From Bradyrhizobium sp. SSBR45G (GTDB taxonomy: Bacteria > Pseudomonadota > Alphaproteobacteria > Rhizobiales > Xanthobacteraceae): a stretch of DNA of 64,000 bases. Positions 45,014 through 56,203 of this stretch are shown here, piece by piece. The stretch's first letter is position 1, and each line of letters starts with the position of its first letter. Location: positions 62,001 through 126,000 of the forward strand of contig NZ_BSCT01000004.1 of assembly GCF_030159255.1 (NCBI RefSeq), given 5' to 3'. The translations under genes were made by a program, and so were the position numbers. The notes under the pieces are model-generated. The model was not told the origin of the DNA. It saw nothing but the letters and a program-made list of their open reading frames with translations, and ran no database searches.

Positions 45014-45020
45014 GATTTCT

Positions 45021-45103
45021 CGTCATTGCGAGCGAAGCGAAGCAATCCAGGGCCGCGCGTGCGACTCTGGATTGCTTCGTCGCTTCGCTCCTCGCAATGA
45101 CGG
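45021..45103. repeat. Repeat C copy 3
   Basis: CGTCATTGCGAGCGAAGCGAAGCAATCCAG and its inverted partner ending CGCTCCTCGCAATGACGG. It adjoins repeat A between the convergent flavoprotein and D-threonine-aldolase-like genes. Confidence 0.9.
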
Positions 45104-45119
45104 TGGAGAGAGCGCGCGC

Positions 45120-46199
45120 CTACCGCAGCTTGCCCCTTGCCGCGACCGGCAACACGCCCAGAATCTCCTCGCCGCGGACCATCACCACCTCGTCCATCAT
45201 GTTGACGACGACGCAGACATGGTTGGGGACGATGCGGACGACGTCGCCGACGTTGGGGCGGGTGTTGCTGCGCGACAGATCGAGGAAGCCGTGCTCCTCG
45301 GCGAAGCGTGCGATCTTGGCTTCCGGGTGCTCCAGGATCAGGCCGTGGCCATCGAGCCCGCCGGTGTCGGTGGTCAGCGTCTTCGAGCCGGCATCGAGGA
45401 TGCCGCGCTCGGGCGCGGCGCGGCTGACCACGGTGGAATAGATGTGCAGCGCGCAGTCGTCCCACGTCGCAACGCCGGCGGCGACCTGCATGCGGTCGTT
45501 GTAGATATAGGTGCCGGGCCGGTGCTCGGTGGCGCCCTTGAGCTTGCCGAGATTTTTCAGGTTCGGCGAACCGCCGGTCGAGACGATGGCCGCCTCCAGC
45601 CCCTCGGCGCGCACGCCGGCCAGCGCCTCGTCGTAGAAGCGCTGCGCCTCGTCCCAGCCGGTCTCGGTCGGGTACATCATGAAGCCGGCGAAGCGCAGGC
45701 CTGCGCTGGCCTTGATCTGGCGCGCGAGCTGGATCGCCTCGGCCGGCGTCTCGACGCCGGCGCGCTTGCGGCCCGTGTCGCATTCGACCACGACGGAGAG
45801 CGTCCGTCCCGACTGCTTGGCCGCCTGCGGCAGGCCGGCGATCACGGTGGCGTTGTCGGCGGCGACCGTCATGTCGGCCTTGGCCTGCAGCGCGGCGAGC
45901 CGCGCCATCTTCTCCTCGCCGATCAGATTGTAGCTGATCAGGATGTCAGCGATGCCGGCCTCCGCCATGATCTCGGCCTCGCCGATCTTCTGGCAGGTGA
46001 TGCCCCGCGCGCCGGCCTCGATCTGCAGCTTCGCCAGATCAGGGCTCTTGTGCGTCTTGATGTGGGGGCGGTTGGCCACGCCCGCCGCTGCGCATTGCGC
46101 CTGGATCCGCGCGACGTTGCGCTCGACCTTGTCCATGTCGATGACGGCGCACGGGGTGCCGTACTCCCTGGCGATCTTGGCGGCGAGCGGCGTGGTCAT
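45120..46199 (-). CDS. D-threonine aldolase/D-serine dehydratase-like PLP enzyme
   Basis: 359 residues from the ATG at 46199, preceded by AAAGGA. It is a fold-type III PLP enzyme with an alanine-racemase-like N-terminal barrel: TPCAVIDMDKVERNVARIQ near 15-33, the PLP-Lys segment RPHIKTHKSPDLAK (near 45-58), GITCQKIGEAEIMAEAG and YPTETGWDEAQRFY. The C-terminal HGFLDLS and NHVCVVVNMMDEV segments hold His and Cys of the metal site. The family cleaves D-threonine or D-3-hydroxyaspartate-type substrates. It lies 136 bases after a flavin monooxygenase gene on the same strand. D-threonine aldolase is the best guess. Confidence 0.86.
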   Translation of the reverse strand: MTTPLAAKIAREYGTPCAVIDMDKVERNVARIQAQCAAAGVANRPHIKTHKSPDLAKLQIEAGARGITCQKIGEAEIMAEAGIADILISYNLIGEEKMARLAALQAKADMTVAADNATVIAGLPQAAKQSGRTLSVVVECDTGRKRAGVETPAEAIQLARQIKASAGLRFAGFMMYPTETGWDEAQRFYDEALAGVRAEGLEAAIVSTGGSPNLKNLGKLKGATEHRPGTYIYNDRMQVAAGVATWDDCALHIYSTVVSRAAPERGILDAGSKTLTTDTGGLDGHGLILEHPEAKIARFAEEHGFLDLSRSNTRPNVGDVVRIVPNHVCVVVNMMDEVVMVRGEEILGVLPVAARGKLR

Positions 46200-46335
46200 G
46201 GCGGTCCTTTCAAGCGGGGGATCGGGTGCTTCATGGCCCAACCCATTCCGTCTGGCAATCACCTCGGCGACCGCCGGGCGTACCCGTCGGTCTCATATGC
46301 AGCATCAGCGCATCTCCCGCCGGGCCTGGCGTCCG

Positions 46336-47550
46336 CTAGGTTCCCGGCAGGGGATCCTGGCCCAGCAGACGAGCGCCCATCTCGGCGGAGTGGCGCACGA
46401 CGCCGAAGCCGTAGCCTGTCATCTCCGTCTCGTAGGCCTGGAGCCCGGCATCGATGGATACCTCCTGATTCCGGATGTCCCTGATGTGTCGCGCCAGCAG
46501 CATCGCATCGCGCAGCGCCACGTTGGCGCCACGCCCGAGGCTGGGCGTCATCGCATGAATGGCGTCACCGAGCAGCGTGACGCGCGGCATCGGGGCAAGC
46601 TCGAATGGAATGCTCGACGTCATCCGGATGAAGAAGAACGAGTCTGGATTCGCGGCCTCCGGAACGCGGGCCGCCTCGGCGGACCAGGGCCGCAGCAGAT
46701 CCGCGGCGACAGCCTGCAGATCGTGGCTGTCCATCGCCTGCAAATGTGCGTCGTCGCCGAACAGCTCCTTGCGTCCTGAGATGATGCAGCCGACGTAGTC
46801 GTCCTGCCGGCTGAGCGGGGCCGTCGGAAGCAGGGATTCAGCTGCAAGATCAGGACGCATGGGGAAGATGACGGGACCCACGCCCAGGATCAGTTTCTTG
46901 GAGGAATCGAACGCCGCGGTGAAGATGTCAGCCAGCGCATGCGCGGGCAGGACTTTGCGCGCGGTGTCCAGCGTCAGTTTGCCGTAGATCGCGCGGACGC
47001 CCGAATCCATGAACCGCGCCTGCGGTGCTCGCAGCGTGCGTACGGATGACCCTGCGCCATCGGCCGCCACCAGGATGTCGCCGTGAACCGGCGCACAGCC
47101 GTCGAAATGGGCCGTCACGCCGCCTTCATCCGTTTCGAAACGGATGAATTGCGCACCCCAATGGCAGATGTCGGCGAGATCGTGCAGGAGGATTTCCCGC
47201 AAGGTCGCGCGGTTGACGTTGAGATGCGTGGCGATGCCATCCGCCACGTGGTGTTGCGTCTTGCTGTAGTCGTCGGTCTGGAAGCGCCGTTGGATGTTGA
47301 ATTGCGTATCCATGATCGTGGTGTAGGGCAGTGGGTTCATCGACGTGGCCTCGAACAGCGCGTACAGCTCTGGCGCAAGGGCCTCCTTGATGGCGGACAC
47401 GCAATCGGCATCGAGGTGGAGCCGATAGCCCTGACGACGATCGAACGGAGCAGCGTCCCGTTCATAGAGGGCCACGTCGAGGCCAGACCGTTTCAACGAC
47501 TGCGCAAGACAGAGCCCGCCGATTCCGGCGCCGATGATGATCACTTTCAT
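46336..47550 (-). CDS. FAD-dependent monooxygenase (PHBH/TetX-like)
   Basis: 404 residues from the ATG at 47550, preceded by AAAGGA; a longer frame to 47772 is not supported. The FAD motifs are IIIGAGIGGLCLAQSLKRSGL (4-24), GDILVAADGAGSSVR (about 162-176) and VTLLGDAIHAMTPSLGRGANVALRDA (about 321-346). DG and GD boxes are both intact, so it should bind FAD and NAD(P)H. Such enzymes hydroxylate aromatics or antibiotics. No pathway neighbour explains its substrate. Confidence 0.9.
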   Translation of the reverse strand: MKVIIIGAGIGGLCLAQSLKRSGLDVALYERDAAPFDRRQGYRLHLDADCVSAIKEALAPELYALFEATSMNPLPYTTIMDTQFNIQRRFQTDDYSKTQHHVADGIATHLNVNRATLREILLHDLADICHWGAQFIRFETDEGGVTAHFDGCAPVHGDILVAADGAGSSVRTLRAPQARFMDSGVRAIYGKLTLDTARKVLPAHALADIFTAAFDSSKKLILGVGPVIFPMRPDLAAESLLPTAPLSRQDDYVGCIISGRKELFGDDAHLQAMDSHDLQAVAADLLRPWSAEAARVPEAANPDSFFFIRMTSSIPFELAPMPRVTLLGDAIHAMTPSLGRGANVALRDAMLLARHIRDIRNQEVSIDAGLQAYETEMTGYGFGVVRHSAEMGARLLGQDPLPGT

Positions 47551-48016
47551 GGTGACGTCCTTTGGATGGGGGTGGGGCATCGCAATGATGAGACGGCGCG
47601 CGGACGCGCCGGCGTCATCGGAGGCTCCCGCAGGACAGTGGCTGCGTGCGCCTTCCGATGGACGGGTCGAAGCGGCGCATGGCGAGGAGAAGTGGCGTGC
47701 TGAAGAAAGAGACGCAGCCGCGTGCCGTCCGCGCGACCCGAGGGGCGCTTTGCGCACACAAACCAACTGCAATCTTGACGTCGACCCAAAGCACCCTCGT
47801 CACCAAACGACCGGGTGCCGAACGCACCCACAGACGATCGACCGACCTGAAGTCGGATCCGAACGTCGCGGGGGTGCCGTGAGGCGTGAGACGCCGCCTG
47901 GAAGGCGGTGGCCGTGCTACCGAACAGCCTGCTCTCTTTTCGACAGCGGCTGATTAGACAATCGGCTCGGGAATTTCAACTGGTTTGAGATCAGGGCGAC
48001 CGCGTCCCGTGCGCGT
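47551..48016. other. Gene-free gap upstream of the monooxygenase
   Basis: About 470 bases between the monooxygenase start and the uup stop (both minus strand). No gene with a ribosome-binding site, no copy of the dispersed repeats and no long inverted repeat is evident. The right part is A/T-richer (TCTCTTTTCGACAGC) and may hold uup's 3' end. Confidence 0.5.
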
Positions 48017-49837
<1,821 letters not shown>

Positions 49838-49845
49838 GGGCTCTG

Positions 49846-50349
49846 CTAGCTTTGCTGCTGGATCCGCGCGGCGCGCTGGCGCTGCATGCGGCGGATCGTC
49901 GTGTCGAGGGTGGACAGGAAGGTGGAGCGGTCGCGCGGCGTGAACGAGCGCGGCCCGCCGGTGACCTCGCCGGACGAGCGCAGGTCGGTCATGAGGTTGC
50001 GCACCGCGAGCGTCATGCCGATCGATTCCTCGGTGAACGGCTTGCCGTTCGGCGCGATCGCGGCGCAGCCCGCCTTGACGCAGCGGCTCGCCAGCGGAAT
50101 GTCGGCGGTGATGACGACATCGTCCGCGTTCACTCGCTCGACGATCCAGTCGTCGGCGGCATCCATGCCGCTGCCCGCCGCCACGCGCGTGATCAAGGGA
50201 TCGTCCGGCACCCGGATGAAGCCGCCCGCGACCACGATCACCGGCACGCCGTGCCGGAGCGCGACGCGGTAGATCTCGTCCTTCACCGGGCAGGCGTCGG
50301 CGTCGACATAGATTCTGAGAGCGGCGGGTTCGGTGGTTTCGGTCGTCAT
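49846..50349 (-). CDS. YaiI/YqxD family protein (DUF188)
   Basis: 167 residues from the ATG at 50349; an in-frame start at 50385 is possible. The conserved start IYVDADACPVKDEIYRVA (near 13-30), VAAGSGMDAADDWI and VITADIPLASRCVKAGCAAIAPNGK near 80-105 match the family, which has a NYN/PIN-like nuclease fold with acidic residues D16, D18 and the downstream D cluster. Its biochemical activity is unknown. It overlaps nothing and lies 8 bases before uup, so they are probably cotranscribed. Confidence 0.9.
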   Translation of the reverse strand: MTTETTEPAALRIYVDADACPVKDEIYRVALRHGVPVIVVAGGFIRVPDDPLITRVAAGSGMDAADDWIVERVNADDVVITADIPLASRCVKAGCAAIAPNGKPFTEESIGMTLAVRNLMTDLRSSGEVTGGPRSFTPRDRSTFLSTLDTTIRRMQRQRAARIQQQS

Positions 50350-50464
50350 CGGGCCATCTGTTCGAATGGCCGGTTGGTACCCCATCGCGGCCGGAATTGC
50401 GAGCCGCTTGCCAGGACCTGTCCGGCCGCTACCATCGCCGAAAAGGGGTCAAAGGGAGGCACGG

Positions 50465-51259
50465 ATGGCAGGAATCGCGGCCTATGCGGTCGAGGCGTTC
50501 AACACGGCCAAGAAGTCCGAGAACAAGATGCACGACGACAGCGTGGCGCGCCGCTTCGGCTTCGCTGGCGGCCTCGTCCCCGGCGTCGAGGTGCTGGCTT
50601 ACATGCTTCACCAGCCGGTGGCCCGCTGGGGCCGGGCGTTCCTCGAGCGCGGCCTGATCGAGGCGCGCTTCTTCAAGCCGGTCTATGACGGCGAGATGGC
50701 GGAGGTCTTGGCGAGCGATGCCGCCGACGGCCTCGCGCTGGAGGTCATGAGCCAGGGCCAGCCCTGTGCCACCGGTTCGGCGTCACTGCCGGTGACGGCG
50801 CCGGATGTCGTGCTGGCGGAGTATCGCGATGTTCCCCCGGCAGCCGTGCGGCCACCTGTGAGCGCGCAGTCATTCGCCGTCGGCAGCTGGCTCGGCACCG
50901 CGCCACGCGCCTGGCCGGGACAGGCGGCAACGATGTATCTGGACGAGATTCGCGAACGCGATCCGATCTATGCCAGCGAACGGCTCGGCCATCCCGGCAT
51001 GCTGCAGCGGGTGATGAACCGGTTGCTGGTCGACAATGTCGTTCTCGGTCCCTGGATTCACGTCGGGAGCCGGATGCAGCTGTTGTCGGTGATCGCCGAG
51101 ACCGACGAGATCACGGCGCGGGGACGTGTCGTCGCCAACTACGAGAAGAAGGGCCACCGCTTCGTCGAGATCGACGCGCTGGTGGTCGCGAACGGCACGC
51201 GGCCGCTGGCACATTGCCACCACGTCGCGATCTACCAGCCGCGCGCGGAGGCGGCGTAG
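50465..51259 (+). CDS. Hotdog-fold (MaoC-like) protein of unknown function
   Basis: 264 residues; GGGAGGCACGG precedes the ATG. The first half resembles a MaoC-like hotdog: KMHDDSVARRFGFAGGLVPGVEVLAYMLHQP near 19-49 and RFFKPVYDGEMAEV near 65-78. The second half has another likely hotdog (VDNVVLGPWIHVGSRMQLLSVI; ARGRVVANYEKKGHRFVEIDALVV near 220-245). The catalytic Asp/His pair of MaoC hydratases is not evident, so it may be a thioesterase or a non-catalytic homologue. It stands alone, divergent from the YaiI-like gene. Confidence 0.7.
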   Translation: MAGIAAYAVEAFNTAKKSENKMHDDSVARRFGFAGGLVPGVEVLAYMLHQPVARWGRAFLERGLIEARFFKPVYDGEMAEVLASDAADGLALEVMSQGQPCATGSASLPVTAPDVVLAEYRDVPPAAVRPPVSAQSFAVGSWLGTAPRAWPGQAATMYLDEIRERDPIYASERLGHPGMLQRVMNRLLVDNVVLGPWIHVGSRMQLLSVIAETDEITARGRVVANYEKKGHRFVEIDALVVANGTRPLAHCHHVAIYQPRAEAA

Positions 51260-51302
51260 CGGCTAGGCTTGGGAAGAGGCAAGCAGCTTCTCCATCTACA
51301 AC

Positions 51303-51400
51303 CGTCATGCCCGCGCAGGCGGGCATCCAGTACGCCGCGGCGTCACGTTCGTCACAACTGTCCCGGCGTACTGGATCGTCCGCCTGCGCGGACGATGACA
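51303..51400. repeat. Repeat E (GTCATGCCCGCGCAGGCGGGCATCC element)
   Basis: CGTCATGCCCGCGCAGGCGGGCATCCAGTACGCCG at the left and GCGTACTGGATCGTCCGCCTGCGCGGACGATGACA at the right are imperfect inverted repeats. It is related in design to repeat D, which follows 70 bases on. Confidence 0.8.
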
Positions 51401-51470
51401 GCTGAGGGTGACGTAGCAGCGCGGCTTACTCGGACGGCATGAGAGGACACGATGCATCCGAACAATCAGT

Positions 51471-51552
51471 CGTCATGCCCGGGCTTGTCCCGGGCATCCA
51501 CGTCGATCGTCGCTGGGACTCGTGGATGGCCGGGTCAAGCCCGGCCATGACG
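51471..51552. repeat. Repeat D copy 2
   Basis: CGTCATGCCCGGGCTTGTCCCGGGCATCCACGTCG and GTGGATGGCCGGGTCAAGCCCGGCCATGACG are inverted arms, like 20875-21001 but shorter. With repeat E it fills the 340-base gap between the hotdog gene and the convergent molybdenum hydroxylase gene. Confidence 0.88.
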
Positions 51553-51600
51553 ATGGAGAGAGCCGAGCACTCACTCAGCACCCCTTAACGACGGCGTGGC

Positions 51601-53976
51601 TCACGCCGCCGACTTCGCCTTGCCGTCCTGGATGGCGCGCCACAGCTTCTCGGTGGTCAACGGCATGTCGAGATGCGTCACGCCGTAGTCCGACAGCGCG
51701 TCGATCACGGCGTTGATCACACTCGCCATCGAGCCGGCGCAGCCGGCCTCGCCGCAGCCCTTGGTGCCCAGCGGATTGCTCTTGGCCGGCACCGGATGGT
51801 TGTCCACCGTCATCATCGGAACGTCGGAGGCGCGCGGCAGCGCGTAGTCCATCAGCGAGCCGGTGATCGGCTGGCCGCTCTCGTCGTAACGCAGATGCTC
51901 CATCAGCGCCTGGCCGATGCCCTGGGCGACGCCGCCATGCAGCTGGCCGGCGACGATCATCGGATTGATCACCGTGCCGAAATCGTTGATCGCCGTATAG
52001 CCGACGATCTGCGCAACACCGGTGTCCGGCTCGATCTCGACCTCGCAGACATGGCAGCCATTGGGGAAGGTCGACTCGGTCGCCGTCGAGTTGTGGTCGA
52101 CGTCGAGCGAGGCCGGCACGCCGTCGGGCATCTTGCCCTCGCGCATGCGCTGCGCCAGCTCCATGATGTCGATGCTGCGATCGGTGCCGGCGATGGTGAA
52201 CTGGCCGCCTGCGAACTCGATGTCGGCTTCCGACGCCTCCAGCAGATGCGCCGCGGCCTGCTTGCCCTTGGCGATCACGAGCTGCGCGGATTCGACGATG
52301 GCCTGGCCGGTTGCTGTGATCGAGCGCGAGCCGCCGGTGCCGTTGCCGAAGCGCACGAGATCGGAGTCGCTCTGCTCGAGCCTGATCTTGTCGAAGGGAA
52401 CGCCGAGCTGCGCCGACAAGACCTGAGAGAACGGCGTCGCGTGGCCCTGGCCGTAGTCCAGCGTGCCGGTCGTCAGGGTCACGCCGCCATCGGCATCGAA
52501 GGTGATCTTGCCGAGCTCGCCTGAGGGTGGCGCGGTGACCTCGAGATAGGAGCCGACCGCGATGCCGCGCAGCTTGCCGGCCTTGCGGCTCTCGCGCTTG
52601 CGCTTGGCGAAGCCGGCATAGTCCGAGACCTGCAGCGCCTTTTCGAACACGGCGGCGAAATCGCCGGAGTCGTAGGTCACGCCCGACGCCGCCGGGAACG
52701 GCATCTGGCTCGGCTTGATGAAGTTGCGCTTGCGGATCGTCAGGCGGTCGATGCCCATCTCGCGCGCGGCGGCGTCGATCAAGCGCTCCATGAAGTAGTT
52801 CGCCTCGGGCCGGCCGGCGCCGCGATAGGCACCCATCAGCGTGACGTTGGTCAGCACCGTCTTGATGTCGACGCCGAGCAGCGGCGTCTTGTAGACGCTG
52901 GCGAGGTTCTTGCCGACGTTGAGCGACAGCGGCAGCGGCGCCACGCCCATGATGTAGGCGCCGAGATTGCCATAGCCGGAGAGACGCACGGCGAGGAACT
53001 TGCCGTCGGCATCGAGCGCCAGCTCGCCATGGATGATCTGGTCACGGCCCTGGCTGTCCGACAGGAAGGCAGTGGTGCGCTCGTCGCGCCATTTCACCGG
53101 CTTTCCGAGCTGCCTGGCCGCATGCAGGATGCAGACATATTCGGGATAGGAGACGTTCTTCATCCCGAACGAGCCGCCGACATTGGTGGTCAGGATGCGG
53201 ACCTTGTCCGGCGCGACGTTGAGGATTTTTGCCAAGGTCGCCTTGTTCCCCGAGACGCCCTGGGTCGGCACCTGCAGGGTGAAGCGTTCGGTCTTGCCGT
53301 CGAACGCGGCCAGCGCGACGCGCGGCTCCATCGACACCACGGCGACCCGGGTGTTGACGATGTCGAGCTTGGTCACATGCGCGGCCTTGGCGAACGCCTC
53401 GTCGATCTTGGCGGTGTCGCCGTAATGGTAGTCGAGCGCGACGTTGTTCGGGATGTGGTCATAGAGCTGCGGTGCGCCCGGCTTGGCCGCTTCTTCGGCA
53501 TTGGTGACAGCGGGCAGGGGCTCGATGTCGAGCTCGACCGCCTCGGCCGCGTCGCGGGCCTGCGCTAACGTTTCCGCCACCACGAATGCGACGGGGTCGC
53601 CGACGAAGCGCACCTTGTCGGTCGCAAGCGCACCGCGGTTCGTCTGCAGCAGCGGCGAGCCGTCGCGGCTCTTCAGCGGCAGGCCGCAGGTGAACGGGCC
53701 GTAGGCGGCCGCCGCGAGGTCGGCGCCGGTCCACACCCCGAGCACGCCCGGCATGGCCTTCGCGGCCGTTGTATCGATGCCCTTGATGATCCCATGGGCG
53801 TGGCTGGAGCGCACGATCCAGGCATGGGCCTGGCCGGGCAGGTTGACATCGTCGGTATATTTGCCGTGACCGCGCACCAGCGTGTCGTCCTCCTTGCGCC
53901 GGACCGGCTGCCCGACGCCGTATTTCTGCAGCGCGATCGCGTTTTCGAGGGAGGCCGGGGAGGTGTGATCTTGCAT
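51601..53976 (-). CDS. Orphan molybdenum hydroxylase large subunit (form II CoxL-like)
   Basis: 791 residues, the usual length for the molybdopterin-binding subunit of the xanthine dehydrogenase/CO dehydrogenase family. The N-terminal part (VGQPVRRKEDDTLVRGHGKYTDD, about 20-42) precedes the molybdenum-binding domains. The active-site loop reads AYRGAGRPEAN, the form II signature, rather than AYRCSFR of true CO dehydrogenases, so CO oxidation is unlikely. The catalytic Glu is in GTKGCGEAGCAGS near 740. The medium FAD and small Fe-S subunits (CoxM, CoxS) are missing on both sides, so electrons must leave through partners encoded elsewhere. The substrate is probably an aldehyde or N-heterocycle. 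Confidence 0.88.
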   Translation of the reverse strand: MQDHTSPASLENAIALQKYGVGQPVRRKEDDTLVRGHGKYTDDVNLPGQAHAWIVRSSHAHGIIKGIDTTAAKAMPGVLGVWTGADLAAAAYGPFTCGLPLKSRDGSPLLQTNRGALATDKVRFVGDPVAFVVAETLAQARDAAEAVELDIEPLPAVTNAEEAAKPGAPQLYDHIPNNVALDYHYGDTAKIDEAFAKAAHVTKLDIVNTRVAVVSMEPRVALAAFDGKTERFTLQVPTQGVSGNKATLAKILNVAPDKVRILTTNVGGSFGMKNVSYPEYVCILHAARQLGKPVKWRDERTTAFLSDSQGRDQIIHGELALDADGKFLAVRLSGYGNLGAYIMGVAPLPLSLNVGKNLASVYKTPLLGVDIKTVLTNVTLMGAYRGAGRPEANYFMERLIDAAAREMGIDRLTIRKRNFIKPSQMPFPAASGVTYDSGDFAAVFEKALQVSDYAGFAKRKRESRKAGKLRGIAVGSYLEVTAPPSGELGKITFDADGGVTLTTGTLDYGQGHATPFSQVLSAQLGVPFDKIRLEQSDSDLVRFGNGTGGSRSITATGQAIVESAQLVIAKGKQAAAHLLEASEADIEFAGGQFTIAGTDRSIDIMELAQRMREGKMPDGVPASLDVDHNSTATESTFPNGCHVCEVEIEPDTGVAQIVGYTAINDFGTVINPMIVAGQLHGGVAQGIGQALMEHLRYDESGQPITGSLMDYALPRASDVPMMTVDNHPVPAKSNPLGTKGCGEAGCAGSMASVINAVIDALSDYGVTHLDMPLTTEKLWRAIQDGKAKSAA

Positions 53977-54177
53977 GGAATGAGGATCCGGGGAGCTGAA
54001 TGGAGCGCAAAAGCGGGCTGTTCCCAGATAGTGCAGCGCCTGCGGCCCGACAACGGTTGATTAGGAATGGTGCATCACGCCTGACGGAGGGGCTGTTGCG
54101 CCGGCGCTATCCACTGATAATGTCTCACGAAAGAGAACTTCCTCCTGGGCCGGTTCGGCCAGCGGAAAGACATTTGA

Positions 54178-55251
54178 ATGATCAATGACACGCGGCTGCG
54201 GGAGAGTCCGAGGCCGCGCGGGAACCTGGAGCCCGGCATGCATCCGGGTCTGGACGTCGCGACGCCTTCCTGCGCCAGCAATGGCAGCAGCGTCTACGCG
54301 GCCCTGGACCTTGGAACCAACAATTGCCGGCTCCTGATCGCCTGTCCCTCGGGCGACAGCTTCCGCGTGGTCGACTCCTTCTCGCGCATCGTCCGGCTGG
54401 GCGAGGGCATCTCGACCACCGGCTGCATCAGTGACGCGGCAATGGAGCGGGCGATCGCCGCTCTCAGCATCTGCCGGGACAAGATCCAGTCGAAAAAGGC
54501 GCGCCGCCTGCGCCTGATCGCGACCGAGGCCTGCCGCGCGGCGGCCAATGCCGAGGGGTTCCGCAGCCGGGTGGCGGCAGAAACCGGCATCGAGCTCGAG
54601 GTGATCGACCGCGAGACCGAGGCGGCGCTGGCCGTGAAGGGCTGTGCACCGCTGCTCGATCCGGGCGGGCGGGGCGCGATCCTGTTCGACATCGGCGGCG
54701 GTTCCAGCGAGCTGGTCCGGATCGAGCGCGATCCGGCCGACCGCAATGCGGAACCGCGCATCAAGGCCTGGATGTCGATCCCGCTCGGGGTCGTCACCCT
54801 GGCCGAGCGCTTCGGCGGCCGCGATGTCACCCCGGAGATCTATGCCGCGATGGTCGAGGCTGTCGCGGGCCATGTCGGCCCGTTCGCGGCCGAGCATGGC
54901 GGCGATCTCGCCGGCATGCATCTGCTCGGCACGTCCGGCACGGTGACGACGCTGGCGGGCATCCATCTGAACCTTGCGCGCTACGACCGGCGCCGCGTCG
55001 ACGGCATCTGGATCAACGATGCCGACGTCACGACGACGATCGCCAAGCTGCTCGCGATGAGCTACCAGGAGCGTGCCGAGAACAACTGCATCAGCATCGA
55101 CCGCGCCGATCTCGTGCTCGCCGGCTGTGCCATTCTCGATGCGATCCGCGATGCGTTCCCGCTGCCGCGGCTGCGGGTCGCCGATCGCGGCCTGCGCGAA
55201 GGCATGCTGGTCGAGATGATGCGCGAGGACGGCGCGCTACGTACGGCGTAG
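54178..55251 (+). CDS. Ppx/GppA family phosphatase
   Basis: 357 residues; GGAAAGACATTTGA precedes the ATG. ALDLGTNNCRLLIA near 41-54 is the first phosphate-binding motif of the ASKHA fold and LFDIGGGSSELVRI near 169-182 the second. The family hydrolyses exopolyphosphate or pppGpp. The protein is shorter than two-domain Ppx/GppA proteins and ends after the catalytic half. A 45-residue N-terminal extension precedes the fold. It lies directly before rlmE, a pairing I recognise from many Alphaproteobacteria. Confidence 0.9.
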   Translation: MINDTRLRESPRPRGNLEPGMHPGLDVATPSCASNGSSVYAALDLGTNNCRLLIACPSGDSFRVVDSFSRIVRLGEGISTTGCISDAAMERAIAALSICRDKIQSKKARRLRLIATEACRAAANAEGFRSRVAAETGIELEVIDRETEAALAVKGCAPLLDPGGRGAILFDIGGGSSELVRIERDPADRNAEPRIKAWMSIPLGVVTLAERFGGRDVTPEIYAAMVEAVAGHVGPFAAEHGGDLAGMHLLGTSGTVTTLAGIHLNLARYDRRRVDGIWINDADVTTTIAKLLAMSYQERAENNCISIDRADLVLAGCAILDAIRDAFPLPRLRVADRGLREGMLVEMMREDGALRTA

Positions 55252-55259
55252 ATTCTTCA

Positions 55260-55409
55260 CCCTCCCCTGGAGGGGAGGGTCGGCTCACATTGAGCGAAGC
55301 GAATGTGAGACGGGGTGGGGTGAATCACACGGGCGGTGCCGCTGTGGCTCACCCCACCCCGATCGCTCGCTTCGCTCCCGATCGACCCTTCCCCTCCAGG
55401 GGAGGGTGG
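55260..55409. repeat. Repeat G (CCTCCCCTGGAGGGGAGGGT element)
   Basis: CCTCCCCTGGAGGGGAGGG opens and CCCTTCCCCTCCAGGGGAGGG closes the element, with an inner GGGGTGGGGTGA/TCACCCCACCCC pair. It lies between the phosphatase and rlmE genes, 8 bases after the former's stop. Confidence 0.88.
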
Positions 55410-55486
55410 ACGTCCCATCTGCTGTTGTCGGCTCGCGGATCGTTCGGTCCCGTCGACGCAGCACAGGTCACGACACAGAGACCCGC

Positions 55487-56185
55487 ATGGCAAAAGACAC
55501 CACCGGCCGCATGTATGTGCAGGTCAAGACCGGCGGAAAGCGCAAGCTGTCCTCGAAACTCTGGCTGGAGCGCCAGCTCAACGATCCCTATGTCGTGCAG
55601 GCCAAGCGCGACGGCTATCGCTCGCGCGCGGCCTACAAGCTGATCGAGATCGACGACAAGCATCATTTGCTCAAGTCCGGCATGACCGTGGTCGACCTCG
55701 GCGCGGCGCCGGGCGGCTGGAGCCAGATCGCGGCGCGCCGGGTCGGCGCCGACGCAGGCAAGGGCAAGGTGATCGCCATCGACCTCCTCGAGATGGGCGA
55801 GATTCCCGGCGTCACCTTCGCCCAGCTCGACTTCCACGCCCAGGATGCGCCGGAGAAGCTCAGGGCGATGCTCGGCGGCCGTGCCGATATTGTCATGTCG
55901 GACATGGCGGCCAACACCACCGGCCACCGCAAGACCGACCAGCTGCGCATCGTCGGCCTCGTCGAGCTCGCCGCGCATTTCGCCGGCGAGGTGCTCAAGC
56001 CCGGCGGCAGCTTCCTCGCCAAGACGTTCCAGAGCGGCGCCGACGCCGACCTGATGACCCAGCTCAAGCGCGACTTTGCCAGCGTCCGGCACGTCAAGCC
56101 GTCCGCCAGCCGGCAGGATTCGTCGGAGCGCTACGTGCTGGCGATGGGCTTTCGCGGAAGCCAGGATCCGGAGCAGGCGGGCTGA
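55487..56185 (+). CDS. rlmE: 23S rRNA (uridine-2'-O)-methyltransferase
   Basis: 232 residues from the ATG at 55487; an in-frame start at 55406 lies in the gap and is less likely. The N-terminal segment WLERQLNDPYVVQAKRDGYRSRAAYKL contains the first Lys of the K-D-K-E tetrad. The SAM motif is VVDLGAAPGGWSQIA (near 67-81), the Asp is in MSDMAANTTGH, the second Lys in FLAKTFQSG and the Glu in SSERYVLA. It methylates U2552 (E. coli numbering) of 23S rRNA at the end of 50S assembly. All four catalytic residues are present. Confidence 0.95.
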   Translation: MAKDTTGRMYVQVKTGGKRKLSSKLWLERQLNDPYVVQAKRDGYRSRAAYKLIEIDDKHHLLKSGMTVVDLGAAPGGWSQIAARRVGADAGKGKVIAIDLLEMGEIPGVTFAQLDFHAQDAPEKLRAMLGGRADIVMSDMAANTTGHRKTDQLRIVGLVELAAHFAGEVLKPGGSFLAKTFQSGADADLMTQLKRDFASVRHVKPSASRQDSSERYVLAMGFRGSQDPEQAG

Positions 56186-56203
56186 TCCGCGAAGGACGTC
56201 GGC

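Noticed and set aside
47917..48016. A possible tRNA-like or ncRNA segment near CAGCGGCTGATTAGACAATCGG
   Set aside because: No cloverleaf arms or T-loop consensus could be drawn.
51601..53976. CO dehydrogenase
   Set aside because: The active-site loop is AYRGAGR (form II), and CoxM and CoxS are absent.
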